DNA from: Theocolax elegans
Taxonomy: Eukaryota > Arthropoda > Insecta > Hymenoptera > Cerocephalidae
Assembly (NCBI GenBank): GCA_026168455.1
Contig: CM047425.1
Span: forward strand, 44,226,711 to 44,290,710
Length of the DNA stretch: 64,000 bases
Reading direction: 5' to 3'
A model generated the notes under the pieces. That model was not told where the DNA came from. It made no database searches and saw only the letters and a list, made by a program, of their open reading frames with translations. The position numbers and the translations under genes are program-made. This document shows, one piece after another, positions 1-12,010 of the stretch (its first letter is position 1; the number at the start of each line of letters is the position of its first letter).

Positions 1-442
1 GGATTTTATAGATATTTCGGAATTTCTGAGGTAATTCGGGGTAACTCCACTAATTTTGGGATTTGCTGGCTATTTCGGGAATTTCTGAGGTATGCCGGGA
101 TAACGTCACTAATTTTGGTAGTTCCTGGATGTTTCGGAATTTTCTGAGGTGTTCCAGGATAAATCGACTACTTACGGGATTTCCTGGATAATTCGGGAAT
201 TTCTGAGGTATTCCGGGATAACATCACTAATTACGGCATTTACTCAATATTTCGGGAGTAGCTGAGGTATTCCGGGGTTATTCAACTTATTACGGGATTT
301 CCTGGATAAATGGATAATTTCCGAGGTATTCCGGGATAACTCCACTAATAGTGGAAGTTCCTGGATATATCGGGAATTGCTGAAGCATGCCGGGATTATT
401 CAACTAATTACGGGATTGACTGGATAATTCGAGAATTACTGA
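1..442 (+). repeat. 59-bp satellite, block 1
   Basis: Tandem units of about 59 bp. Each contains, in order, ACTAATTACGGGATTTCC, GATATTTCGGGAATTTC and GGTATTCCGGGATAACTCC, with roughly 10-25 percent divergence between neighbours. The unit is itself a trimer of about 20-bp submonomers, each centred on a CGGGA core (TTACGGGATTT, TTTCGGGAATTT, TTCCGGGATAA). The block starts before the window and ends at the TSD of the foldback element that follows. Short ORFs in it are chance. Confidence 0.95.
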
Positions 443-1121
443 CAAGGAGAGGTCACACCCTCTGGAAAACGGATCCTTACCAAACTCTAGGATATAATTT
501 CTACTATAAAATCATGCAGAAAGCCGGAGTTTTAGTGTCCAATGGCCATTTTTACGATAGATATAAGCAAATAATGAAAAATCTCGCCAAAAAAACCGTT
601 GAGTTTGAATGCTTATAACTCAGAAACATTTAAAGATGTACGAATAAACTAAATTTTGAAAGAAAGCTGAGATCGAGTAGATACGTTTTAAAAAAAAGGA
701 AGCTCTAATATTTTAATATGGTCAAAAGTTATGAGAGAAATAAGAATTAGTCAAAATTTTATCGAAAATTTAAAGTTACAATTTAATGATTTTTTTAGCC
801 CTAAATTTCGGCTAATTCTTATTTCTCCCATAACTTTTGACCATATTAAAATATTAGAGCTTCCTTTTTTTTAAAACGTATCTACTCAATCTCAGCTTTC
901 TTTCAAAATTCAGTTTATACGTATACATCTTTAATTGTTTCTGAGTTATAAGCATTCAAACTTAACGGTTTTTTCGGCGAGATTTTTCATTATTTGCTTA
1001 TATCTATCGTAAAAATGGCCATTGGACACTAAAACTCCGGCTTTCTGCATGATGTTATAGTAGAAATTATATCCTAGAGTTTGGTAAGGATCCGTTTTCC
1101 AGAGGGTGTGACCTCTCCTTG
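443..1121. mobile_element. Foldback MITE inserted in the satellite
   Basis: A 679-bp near-palindrome with arms at 443-751 and 812-1121 and a spacer of about 60 bp. The ends are CAAGGAGAGGTCACACC and its reverse complement. The satellite unit is interrupted between ...ATTACTGA and TGAGTTATTC, which gives a 3-bp target duplication TGA. No transposase is encoded, so this is a non-autonomous element. A 3-bp TSD is compatible with PIF/Harbinger or CACTA, but the termini do not settle the superfamily. The left arm contains a coding-like stretch that resembles sequence at 14.3-14.45 kb. Confidence 0.9.
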
Positions 1122-2681
1122 TGAGTTATTCTGGGATAACATCACTAATTACGGGATTTCCTGGATATATCGGAAATTGCTGAGGTATTCCGGGATTATT
1201 CAACTAATTACGGGATTTCCAGGATAAATAGAGAATTTCTGAGGTATTTCGGGACTACTGCAGTAATTACGCGATTTCCTAGACATTTCGAGAATTTTTG
1301 AGGTATTCCGGGACAACTGCACTAATTACGGAATTTCCTCGATATTTCAGGATTTGCATAAATTCACTAATTACGGGTTTTTATAGATATTTCGGAAATT
1401 TCTGAGGTATTTCGGGCTAACTTTACTAATTACGGGATTAGCAGGATATGTCGGGAATTTCTGAGGTATTCCGGGATAGCTCCACTAATTGCGGGATTCC
1501 TAGCTTTTTCGGGAATTTTTGAGGTATTCCGAGATAGCTCCACTAAACGGGGGATTTCCTAGATATTTGGGGACCTTCTGAGGTATTCGGGGAAAACAAA
1601 CCTAATTTCGGGAATTTTTCTATATTTCGCGATTATCTGAGGTATCCCGGGATAACACCACTAATTGCGGGATTTCCTAGTTTTATCGGGAATTTATGAG
1701 GTATTCCGGGATAACTACACTAATTACAGGATATCCTCGATATTTAAGGAATTTATGACGTATTTCGGGATAGCTACACTAATTACGGTATTTCCTAGAT
1801 ATTTCGGGAATATCTGTTTTATGTCGAGATGACATCACTAATAACGGGATTACCTGGATATTTCGAGAACATTTGAGGTATTCCGATATAATTTCACTAC
1901 TTACGGAGTTTTCTGGCTATTTCGAAAATTTATGAGATATTTTGGGAAAACATCACTAATAACGGGATTTTCTGGATACTTCAGGAATTTCAATTTTCGA
2001 CTCCACCATTTACGGGTTTTCCTGGATATTTAGGGCATTTACGAATATTTCAAGATAACTCCACTAATTACGTGATTTCCTAGATATTTCGGGAATTCTG
2101 AGGTATTCCGGGAAAACAACAATAATTACGGGATTTCCCAGATATTTCGGCATTTTCTGAGGTATTCCGGGAAAACATCACGAATTACGGGATTTTATCG
2201 ATATATCGGGATTACCTAAGGTATCCCGGGAGAACTTCAATAATTATAATTCGGGAATTACCGAGTTATTCTGGGATAACATCACTAATTACGGGACTTC
2301 CTCGATATTTCGCGAATTGCAGACGTATTCCGGGATAATTCCACTAATTATAGGATTTCCTAGATAATTCAGAAATTGCTTAGGTATTCCGGGATAAATC
2401 CACTAATTACGCGATTCTCTGGATATTTCGAAAATCTATGAGGTTTTTCTTGATAACTCCACCAATAACGGGATTTCCTTTATATCTAGATAATTTCTGA
2501 TGTATCACGGGATTACTCCACTAATTACAGGATTTCCTAGATATTTCGGGTATTGCTGAGGTATTCCGGGTTTACTCAACTAATTACGGGATTTCATGGA
2601 AAATTGATGAATATCTGAGGTTTTCCGGGATAACTCCCCTAATGAAGAAATTTCCTGCGTAATTTGGGAATTGCAGAGGTA
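1122..2681 (+). repeat. 59-bp satellite, block 2
   Basis: Same satellite and orientation as block 1, resuming in mid-unit after the foldback element. It ends at the TA target duplication of the 6.7-kb TIR element. Units are diverged and no higher-order period is evident here. Confidence 0.95.
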
Positions 2682-3379
2682 CCCTGTTGAAAAGACCTTA
2701 TAAAATCCGATAAAATAATGGCACATTGAATTGGGGTGCCGATAAAAATTTTATAGTAATATATCGGGCGATTTCTTTTTTATCGGTACCTATAATGAAA
2801 TCCTCACAGCTACGAATCACAAGTTCCGAAATTTAGTTTTTATAAGTTTTACCTGGTAAAAGATATACCAGTTTCTATGAGACTAATAAATTTATAGGCT
2901 TTTATAGAGATATGCTCATTTAATTATTTATAGAAATCTATTCACTTTACCAATATGAATTCAGAATCGGCATATATCGTAATAAATTGATTGAAAAATT
3001 ATAAGCCTGTACAGATGTTTTACTACATGAATTACACAAGTGCATCCAAGAAAATATTAATCGGGTTCTATAATAAAAGAAATGACTATGAAAAGATTAT
3101 AGTTCATACACATTTCCCGATAAAAAATTTAATAAGCTCTTATCATGGAAATACTGTATATGTTTATATCTTTTTTTGCTTTCTAATGGTAGGTTTATAA
3201 TTCGAATCTATAAGGAATTCCGGGTGCAAAAAACTCATACCATACTATACAATAAATGCTTATAGTATTTTATAAGATAAACCTCACAAAAGAAAAAAAC
3301 ATTTTATAGTACAATATGATGATCAACAAAATAAATGGGCGGTTCGTTTACCGGATCGTATGAGCTGAGACATCCATAA

Positions 3380-3840
3380 ATACAATCTTAATCAAATCGC
3401 TAATCGCGTTAAACCAGGCAATTCCGTATTTATTATTTATAACAAATAGGCATGCATCGGGTTTTCGAGTATTTGACGTATTCGTGTGCATTGAATTAAT
3501 AAGGTTCTATAAGGCTTTTCACTATATTGTCCACTAACAGCTATCGGTGTCTACCGTTAAATTCCATAATTTTAAACCAACCAATACAGTTCTTTTATAA
3601 GGTTTTACAAGGATCGACGCATGTATTGGGCATACGACCTATTCGTTACTACCGGCTGCGCCAGTAATAACAAATCTTAATCAAATTGCTAATCCCATTC
3701 TACCAGGCAATTCCGTATTTATTATTTATACAAAATAGGCATGTATCCGGTTTTCGAAAGTTTGACGTCTTTATAAGGTTTTACGAGGTTCGACGCATGT
3801 AAGGGACAGACGGCCTATCGGGTTGTATCGGCTACATAAG
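3380..3840. repeat. Two direct copies of a ~180-bp repeat, ~287 bp apart
   Basis: Sequence starting AATCTTAATCAAAT at about 3386 recurs at about 3673, with shared CCAGGCAATTCCGTATTT and a following TTTTCGA...TTTGACGT. Both are internal to the 6.7-kb TIR element. Probably subterminal repeats of that element. Confidence 0.75.
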
Positions 3841-4032
3841 TATACTTAATTTATTAATGATGCAGTGATACTCGTGTGACACTTTCATGTATTCTTAGTT
3901 TGGTAACCTTTAGTTATAAATGTTTTTCATTGTTATTCTTCATGCATGTAAAGATAGAAGTTTCTATGATATACTACTAATAAACATGAAAGAAATATTA
4001 AATTTACTTTATATAAACTTATCCAATATAAT

Positions 4033-4431
4033 GGCAGGGGTCTGTTTCTGCACACAGGAATTAAACACATAATGTTTGTGCACAAAAATTCTGCACTTTA
4101 CTTTTATGCACGGTGCACAAATATTTTACAAAATAATTTAAATTAATAAAAATAATCGTTTATTTTGTGCACATAAAAATTGTGCACATACAAATTGTGC
4201 ACATTAAAATTGTACACATAAATATTTTTTTACTCTTATTTTGATGTGCATAATATTTACCATGTACAATTTTAATGTGCACAATTTTTATGTGCACAAA
4301 ATAAACGATTATTTTTATTAATTTAAATTATTTTGTAAAATATTTGTGCACCGTGCATAAAAGTAAAGTGCAGAATTTTTGTGCACAAACATTATGTGTT
4401 TAATTCCTGTGTGCAGAAACAGACCCCTGCC
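4033..4431. mobile_element. hAT-type MITE, 399 bp, palindromic
   Basis: Terminal inverted repeats GGCAGGGGTCTGTTTCTGC extend for nearly the whole arm; the centre lies around 4221-4260. It is flanked by the perfect 8-bp duplication AATATAAT (4025-4032 and 4432-4439). A related repeat nearby (about 4806-4830) shows the uninterrupted site TCCAATATAATAATTCTT, so the insertion and TSD are supported by an internal empty-site paralogue. An 8-bp TSD with a CAGGGG-like terminus is typical of hAT. The arms are rich in TGTGCACA motifs. No coding capacity. Confidence 0.93.
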
Positions 4432-5230
4432 AATATAATAATTCTTTTCTTTTCAGGCATCAATTCGAACTCAATTTCATGTTAATTTTCAGTATATTTT
4501 CAAATACAAAGAATATTCTTCCTCCAAGGACAAAACAGATCTGGAAAACAAATAATTTTAATTCAATTTGAATGTGCTCTAAATTATAAAACTAATTAAT
4601 AGCAATAATTAATAGCTCTGAGTGTGTAATATTTTACATATACTCATATATATATATATCTGATACAGTTGCGTGTAATCTTAATTTTGAATTATTTAGT
4701 TATAAATATTTTTTATTGTTAATCTTCATGCAAGTAAAGGTAAAAGTTTTCTATTATAAAGCTACTAATGAAAATCAAAGAATTATTAAATTTATTTTAT
4801 ATAAACTTATCCAATATAATAATTCTTATACGATTCACTGATTCAAGTAAACTCTGTAAAATAATTCAGAATGTGTAACGGCATTTATATGTATTCTTTC
4901 ATTAGTATACTCTTGTATAAAAGTTTATTCTTCATTATTTTTTAAAAATAAAAAAAATATTAACAGAACTTTTAGAACAAATATCTCAATATTCAATATT
5001 CCTATATATTTAAGTACTTTAGTAATGGTTATAGAAATAACTGTCAGACTCGAGTGACACTTGCAGGTATTCTTAATTTTGTGCCCTTTAATTATAAATA
5101 TTTTTCAATGTTATTCTTCATGAAAGTAAAGATAGTGGTTTTCTACAGTGAGCTAGTAATAAACACCAACTCAGACGGAAATTTATTTTTCCAGAAAGAG
5201 CTAAGAAAAGCTAATAAATTTTATAATCAA

Positions 5231-5731
5231 TTTATAATATGCAGATTTTGGACTCTGTTAATAGTTAGTTAGAATTTATAACTTTTATTAGCCCTTCTTA
5301 GCTTTTGCTAGATTTTATTAGCTTTTAGGTTTTTTTCAAAAATAAAAGAAATGTGCGAGTTTAAAAAAGCTAATAACTACTAATAACTTTTTTAAATTAT
5401 TATATACAGTAAATAAGTATTTAGAATTTTTATGAATATTTACCAATAGCAATCTTTTATTAATAGCTTTTGTTTTTTTGCATACATCACTTAGAAACAG
5501 CTAAAAACAGTTAAATATAGGAAAATGCAACAGTCAAATATAGGAAAATGCAACAGTTACTATTAGTGTCATTTTATCGTTTTTCACGATATTTTCGAAA
5601 TACAGAAATCTAATAAAACCTAATAAAGCTTAGAAATATTTACGAAATTTTAAAAACAACTAAAAAAATCTTATAAACATCACCAAATTTTTTAAACTAT
5701 TACTACAGTCCAAAATCCGCACTTTATAAAG
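5231..5731. mobile_element. AT-rich insertion with inverted repeats
   Basis: GCAGATTTTGGACTCTG (5241-5257) is inverted as ACAGTCCAAAATCCGC (5705-5720), with flanking similarity outward into TTATAA. The interval is rich in CTAATAA/TTATTAG motifs. It interrupts the third copy of the internal repeat, so it is probably a small non-autonomous element; its exact ends are not resolved. Confidence 0.5.
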
Positions 5732-6611
5732 TGTTATGAAAATCTAATAAAAGCTAATAACTTTTATTAAGTATTTATAAACATTATTCGCATATGATTA
5801 TTATCGCTAAGGAAAGAAATATTAAATTTAATTTTCAATAAAGTAATCCAATTTTGTTAATCTTTTATGTGATTCGATGATTCATGTTAACATTTAAAAT
5901 AATTCAGAATTTGTTACGGAATTGGTATGTATTCTTTATGTAGCATTCTCTTGTAATAAAGTTTATACTTCATTATTTTTCTAATATGAAAACATATTAA
6001 CCTATTTTTAGAAAAAATATTTCAATTGTCCAATATTTCTATGTGTTCTTAGTAACACCAAAGCCACTTGAGAAATACAAATTTCGCGCCAAAAATGTAA
6101 TCGACTATTCCGTGTTTATTGTAATAGTAAACCGCTCATTTATGTGACAATACTGATTAAACCCTATAAACGAACCACATAGGTTGCTTGACAATATTAG
6201 AATATACCGGTAGATTCGGATAAATAATGCTCGACTTTATAGTGAAATGTCCTATTCAACCCGATAAATTGCAATCATGAAAAATCATTAATTATTTGAA
6301 ATCCAGATACATGCCTATTCGTTGTAAATAGAAAATACAGCAATACCTCATATAAAATACGATAAACGATTCAATAGCGGTTGCTTCAACGACAGGCGCC
6401 CACGTGAAAAAAATTTATAAAGTTTTTATAAAAATTGTATAAAATGATTGACGATAGAGAAAAAAGCCAACTTCAGTTTGACATCTAACCAACTTCAGTT
6501 TGATGTCTTATTCCCGTGAGCTTCGTGCAGCGCGAAACGTTTGCCGTCGTATTTTACTTAATCAAGCAGTTTACCACTAAATTCGTCGCGGAAGTCGTAC
6601 TTTTAACCTAG

Positions 6612-6934
6612 ATATATGTGGTGCGTCAATTGACAGCATGGAATATTATCGATTTTGAGAATTTAAAATTCAGTCTCGGTGAGGGGAGAGTCGGAATATT
6701 GAAACCTGAAGATTCAACTCCGTCTACACTTTTGATCAGATAAGTCCTCCTTTCTCTTGATTTTAAAAACTTAGCGATTGAGTACATTAGATACTTTGTG
6801 TTTTGTAATATTTTTGTTGCAGGTTAGACGATTTTAAAGGTACGATCAACAGCTTCTCCGTGCGTAGAAGCGTCGGTACGAGTCACCCATCGCCACCGCT
6901 GCCAGCTGATGAATTTTGCAGTCCTGTTTTTAAG
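6612..6934 (+). pseudogene. Captured host-gene fragment, copy 1 (two exon-like blocks)
   Basis: I do not recognise the gene. Block A (6612-6739) follows an acceptor-like TTTTAACCTAG and reads openly, including FENLKFSLGEGRVGILKPED. Block B (6823-6934) follows a good acceptor TTTTTGTTGCAG, reads FKGTINSFSVRRSVGTSHP then PPLPADEFCSPVFK, and ends before a donor-like GTTATA. The reading frame passes from A to B across the 83-bp gap only if it is an intron. The expected donor after A is ATAAGT instead of GTAAGT, so splicing should be lost. No start codon lies in frame upstream. Composition is less AT-rich than the surroundings. This looks like a spliced host gene fragment carried inside the CGCCCACGT element. 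Confidence 0.5.
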
Positions 6935-8152
6935 GTTATATATGTTTATTCCCAAAACTTTAATATTTAAGTTTTGCAAAATTTTTCCCATTTCACAATC
7001 TTTTATTAATAGCTTTGTTTTTTTGCATACATCACTTAGAAAACAGCTAAAACAGTTAAATATAGGAAAATGCAACAGTCAAATATAGGAAATGCAACAG
7101 TTACTATTAGTGTCATTTTATCGTTTTTTCACGATATTTTCGAAATACAGAAATCTAATAAAACCTAATAAAGCTTAGAAATATTACGAAATTTTAAAAA
7201 CAACTAAAAAATCTTATAAACATCACCAAATTTTTTAAACTATTACTACAGTCCAAAATCCGCACTTTATAAAGTGTTATGAAAATCTAATAAAGCTAAT
7301 AACTTTTATTAAGTATTTATAAACATTATTCGCATATGATTATTATCGCTAAGGAAAGAAATATTAAATTTAATTTTCAATAAAGTAATCCAATTTTGTT
7401 AATCTTTTATGTGATTCGATGATTCATGTTAACATTTAAAATAATTCAGAATTTGTTACGGAATTGGTATGTATTCTTTATGTAGCATTCTCTTGTAATA
7501 AAGTTTATACTTCATTATTTTTCTAATATGAAAACATATTAACCTATTTTTAGAAAAAATATTTCAATTGTCCAATATTTCTATGTGTTCTTAGTAACAC
7601 CAAAGCCACTTGAGAAATACAAATTTCGCGCCAAAAATGTAATCGACTATTCCGTGTTTATTGTAATAGTAAACCGCTCATTTATGTGACAATACTGATT
7701 AAACCCTATAAACGAACCACATAGGTTGCTTGACAATATTAGAATATACCGGTAGATTCGGATAAATAATGCTCGACTTTATAGTGAAATGTCCTATTCA
7801 ACCCGATAAATTGCAATCATGAAAAATCATTAATTATTTGAAATCCAGATACATGCCTATTCGTTGTAAATAGAAAATACAGCAATACCTCATATAAAAT
7901 ACGATAAACGATTCAATAGCGGTTGCTTCAACGACAGGCGCCCACGTGAAAAAATTTATAAAGTTTTTATAAAAATTGTATAAAATGATTGACGATAGAG
8001 AAAAAAGCCAACTTCAGTTTGACATCTAACCAACTTCAGTTTGATGTCTTATTCCCGTGAGCTTCGTGCAGCGCGAAACGTTTGCCGTCGTATTTTACTT
8101 AATCAAGCAGTTTACCACTAAATTCGTCGCGGAAGTCGTACTTTTAACCTAG

Positions 8153-8477
8153 ATATATGTGGTGCGTCAATTGACAGCATGGAATATTATCGATTTTGAG
8201 AATTTAAAATTCAGTCTCGGTGAGGGGAGAGTCGGAATATTGAAACCTGAAGATTCAACTCCGTCTACACTTTTGATCAGATAAGTCCTCCTTTCTCTTG
8301 ATTTTTAAAAACTTAGCGATTGAGTACATTAGATACTTTGTGTTTTTGTAATATTTTTGTTGCAGGTTAGACGATTTTAAAGGTACGATCAACAGCTTCT
8401 CCGTGCGTAGAAGCGTCGGTACGAGTCACCCATCGCCACCGCTGCCAGCTGATGAATTTTGCAGTCCTGTTTTTAAG
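8153..8477 (+). pseudogene. Captured host-gene fragment, copy 2
   Basis: Exact counterpart of the first fragment in the second copy of the 1.55-kb duplication: block A 8153-8280, block B 8366-8477. It has the same ATAAGT in place of a GT donor, so the mutation preceded the duplication. Only homopolymers in the intron-like gap differ. Function unknown. Confidence 0.5.
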
Positions 8478-9368
8478 GTTATATATGTTTATTCCCAAAA
8501 CTTTAATATTTAAGTTTTGCAAAATTTTTCCCAATTTTCACAAACTTTTCCCAAGTTGCGCAACACGTTTCCCAAAGTTCACAAACTTTTCCCATCCTAT
8601 AAAATACCGTAAAAAAATTTTAAAACTTATCTCGAACGTTTTTAATTAGTTTATTATTTATCTTTTTCTATTTTAAAATGTTTCAATTTATATTGAGCCT
8701 AAAGTGACCGCGTTTTTGTATGTAAATTCCTTTAAAATGTGCTTTAAAGTGTGGTATTTATTTAAAAATTTAATAAAAATATATTTTTTATGAAAGCCAA
8801 TCTTTTTATAAAACTTTTATAAAGTTTCTATAAGACCAATTTTTTATACAAATTGTATACAATCCATTTTATACAATTTTTATAAAAACTTCATAAATTT
8901 TTTTTACGTGGGCGTAACCGATAAGATCCTTAAGAATATATCATTTTGTATTACCTGAAATAGAACTATAGATAATTCATTCATGTTCGGGTTTTACATT
9001 ATAAAATACTATAAGCTTTAGAGTGAAAAAGCATTGATATATAAGTACGTGAAAGGTGGCAAATCCTTATAATGCCCGGTAAATATAAATACAAAATATT
9101 TAAATATAAATGTGTACCCGATATACTCCGATAAACTATTTTATGCTCTTTTATGTTACACGTTTATTCCTATAAAACCTTATAAACAAATTTATTTTTA
9201 TCGCATTTTATGAGGTGTTCATTATGAAGCCTATAGTTATAAGCTTATTCTTTCCGATTCGTATTAAATAATGTATAGCATTCTATCGCAAACTCCGGGT
9301 GCAAAAGCCACATGAAGTACGATAAAAAAATTTTTTTTATAGTATTATATGAGGTTTTTTCAACAGGG

Positions 9369-9585
9369 TATTCCTGGATAAATGCACTAATTACGAGTTT
9401 TCCTCGATATTTCGGGAATAGCAGAGGTATGCCGGGATAATTCCACAAATTACGGGATTTTCTGGATATTTCGGAAATATATGAGGTTTTACTCGATAAC
9501 TCCACTAATTACGGGATTTTTTTTAGATAATTCGGTATTATGTGAGGTATCCCGGAATAGCTGCATTAATTGCGGGATTTCCTAG
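9369..9585 (+). repeat. 59-bp satellite, block 3
   Basis: About three and a half satellite units between the TIR element and the next insertion complex. The last unit stops at GGATTTCCTAGA and resumes near 17735 with TACATCGGGAATTTCTGAGG, so the sequence from about 9586 to 17734 is an insertion or series of insertions. Confidence 0.92.
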
Positions 9586-10087
9586 AAAGTCTAACTATAA
9601 ACTGAAATATATATAGTCCCACATATAGCATAAACAAATGTGTTATAATATAATAATGGGCAAATTTTAGTCGCTTCGAGAAGAAACTTTCTATTACATG
9701 TGCCAGTCCAGTTGTAATCTAAACTATATAGTATATATTTGGATTTACATAATTATATTTAAGGAATAAATCGATGATCCTTTATTCTAGGCAAGTTTAA
9801 TTGTGACTTGTCAAGAAGAGAAAAAAATACATTGTACATATTATCTAATGGATATATAATATGGTGGCGCAATTCACTGTTAAACGTAGTTGTATTTTTC
9901 TTTGAATAAATGATTATTAGATATGTCATAATACACAAATTTGTTTGTGAAATAAATACAATCCAACTAGGAAATGTTTCATTTTACTGTTTTGTAAGAA
10001 ATAACCATTTTTTTAACGCATAAATGAAATGATAATTTAATATTTTTATTTTATTTTTATTTTTTATTAATTTATTAAAATTATACA
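9586..10087. other. AT-rich spacer, nothing recognised
   Basis: Low-complexity AT-rich sequence at the left edge of the 8-kb insertion complex. No ORF, RNA gene or clear repeat seen. Confidence 0.6.
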
Positions 10088-10529
10088 CTGATGTATTAAT
10101 AAAAATATCTTCTACGAAAATGTCAACATTTGCAAGTATGGTTTCCAATCACACTTTGAAAAATGTTATCTGATAAAAAAATCCTTAATTATTACTCCGA
10201 TCCTATTTCTACTTATATTTTGCTTATACTCCATAAAAAGTTTCTGGAATAGAAAGTACTGAAATCAAATATCGACAAGTAATTTTAATTGAATATTTAT
10301 ATATTTTTTTTGCTTAAACTCCAAAAAGTTTCTGCAATAGAAAGTACTGAAATCAAAGCGGAATAATCGACAAGTATTTTTTACCATACCATACACTGAA
10401 TTTTTTTTAATTAAACTTTTATATATTTTGCTTAAACTCTATAAAAAGTTTTAATTAATTTCCACAAAACTGATAAAAAGGAAACTTCTTTTTTTTAATT
10501 TTCTTTAAATAAACAATGCCTACACAGCA

Positions 10530-11545
10530 CAGAATATTACGTCAATATTACGGAAATATTTCATATTAATATTCGGAATATTACAATAATATTAGAATGA
10601 AAGATTACTGAAATATTCTTATGTCCGCGAATTTCTTACTTTGTAATATTTCATGAAATATTACATTAATATTACTATAATATTTCAGTGTAATATTTTA
10701 AGAAATATTTATGAAAAATTGATGAAATGTTTCAAACACACACTTGCATAGAACCACTGAAATATTACCTTAATGTTTCGAGAATATATTTTAATGAAAT
10801 TTTTAAGAAATATTTCTGAAATATTGATGAAATATTTAAAATACTTACTTCAATAGGTCTAGTGAAATATTACCGTAATATTTTTGAAAAATATAACAGA
10901 AATATTACATGAAATATTTACAAAATATTGTTAGAATATTTCAAGTAATTGAATTTTTTAACTTAATTATTTGTAATCCCAAGAGCCGTGCTATTGATTT
11001 ATATTTATTAAGTATTAATACACATTATTTTTTTACACATATTTATCGCAGAAAAAATTTTTGCATATTTTCTAATTTGGGTTCGAACCCCGTATGCACG
11101 CATCAAATACAAACGCTTTATCCACTACGCTATTCGCAACGTATATCGATTATGTTTAAAACTTGCACATGATGATCTGCTATTAGATTTGCTATCTAAT
11201 GTGTTTTTAATACTCATACAATTTCAATGAAATTGACAATATTTTACTATGATTTGGAAAAAAAATCTTGTTAATTAAATTATTATATATTATTGATATA
11301 TAAGTTTCCTTAAACCTTGTACAAAACAAAAATAAGATATAAGACGACGATTTTTCGATTTTGGCGATTAAAGCAAAAGATATGTAATAATTGTGAATCT
11401 TAATTTGAAATATTTCCATAATATTTCATAAAGTATTACACTATAACATTACGGAAATATTAATGAAATATTAAACTGGTCCTATTGAAGTAGGTATTTG
11501 AAATATTTTATCAATATTTCTCGAAATATTACATTGCAACAATCG
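10530..11545. repeat. AATATT-motif foldback
   Basis: Dense GAAATATTAC / GTAATATTTC palindromic words. The segment about 10790-10925 is inverted at about 11413-11540: both contain TACTTACTTCAATAGG or its complement, flanked by AATATTTC words. The centre (about 10940-11400) is ordinary AT-rich DNA with a tRNA-like sequence. Probably a non-autonomous foldback element nested in the larger one. Confidence 0.65.
11073..11141 (-). tRNA. tRNA-like sequence or tRNA-derived SINE head, degenerate
   Basis: On the minus strand a box A-like TAGCGTAGTGGATAA (11118-11132) and a perfect box B GGTTCGAACCC (about 11079-11089) lie at tRNA-like spacing. The acceptor and anticodon stems do not pair well, so I do not call an isotype. 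Likely a tRNA pseudogene or an internal Pol III promoter of a SINE. Confidence 0.5.
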
Positions 11546-12010
11546 ATTTCGATGAATAAAATTAAAGGACTGCAAACTGTATATGCACTATCCTTTTCAA
11601 TTCTGATATTATATTATTAATTAAAAAAATATTTTACAACATTTCAAAAATTTGTATACTTATACATTTAGAAATTGGATTAATTATCCTAAAAAATTCT
11701 ATTTAATTCTTCATTCAATGTGCTTCTTTATTCTTGTTTAGAAATAATTATTTACTATAAGATAATAAGTACCTTTCCGCGGGACAAAATAACATAATTC
11801 GTATATGATAAATGAATTTATTGATCTTTACAAGCCAAAGAAACATTCCTCACATCACAAGTAAGGCGGACTGTATTAATACCAGCCACTTTATAAACCT
11901 CACAGGATGAGTGTTTGAAAAAAGACTAAGACAAGCTCAGTCAACAAAAATATAAAATTTAGTTGATTGAAGTATAAAATTAATAAAAACTTAATAAGAC
12001 GGAAAAAAAA

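Larger units (their letters stand above)
3868..6060. repeat. Degenerate internal repeat, three copies
   Basis: Copies begin at about 3868, 4659 and 5051. Each starts with a GTGACACTT- or GTGTAATCTT-like start, then AGTTATAAAT, then TTCTTCATG(C/A)AAGTAAAG. The first is interrupted by the hAT MITE, the third by AT-rich sequence from about 5168 to 5800 that carries inverted repeats. The order suggests old tandem duplication inside the TIR element before the insertions. Confidence 0.65.
5450..8533. repeat. 1.55-kb direct tandem duplication
   Basis: Copy 1 (about 5450-6995) and copy 2 (about 6996-8533) begin at CAATCTTTTATTAATAGCT and end at TTTTGCAAAATTTTTCCCA. They are nearly identical. Every difference I noticed is a one-base change in a homopolymer run, for example CTAATAAAAGC against CTAATAAAGC and GTTTTGTAAT against GTTTTTGTAAT. 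Either the duplication is very recent or this is an assembly duplication. Confidence 0.9.
6396..8914. mobile_element. TIR element with CGCCCACGT ends
   Basis: CGCCCACGTGAAAAAAATTT (6397 on) is matched in inverted form by TTTTTTTACGTGGGCG ending at 8914; TTTATAAAGTTTTTATAAAAATTGTATA continues the arm in both. Because of the tandem duplication the left end occurs twice (6397 and about 7939). I could not define a target duplication. It carries the two exon-like blocks, so it looks like a pack-type element that picked up host sequence. Confidence 0.65.
2682..9368. mobile_element. 6.7-kb TIR element with TA target duplication
   Basis: The ends are CCCTGTTGAAAA and the inverted TTTTTTCAACAGGG; similarity continues inward about 45 bp. 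The satellite breaks as ...GAGGTA | element | TATTCC..., a TA duplication. Inside I find no transposase, only AT-rich repeats, two nested insertions and a tandem duplication, so the element is non-autonomous and has grown by insertion. A TA target fits Tc1/mariner-type or ISL2EU-type transposition, but the TIR does not identify the family. It holds no gene I recognise, only the exon-like segments listed separately. Confidence 0.85.

Noticed and set aside
6880..6920. CTGATGA in the captured fragment
   Set aside because: Followed by ATTTTGCAG with no helix II and no GAAA.
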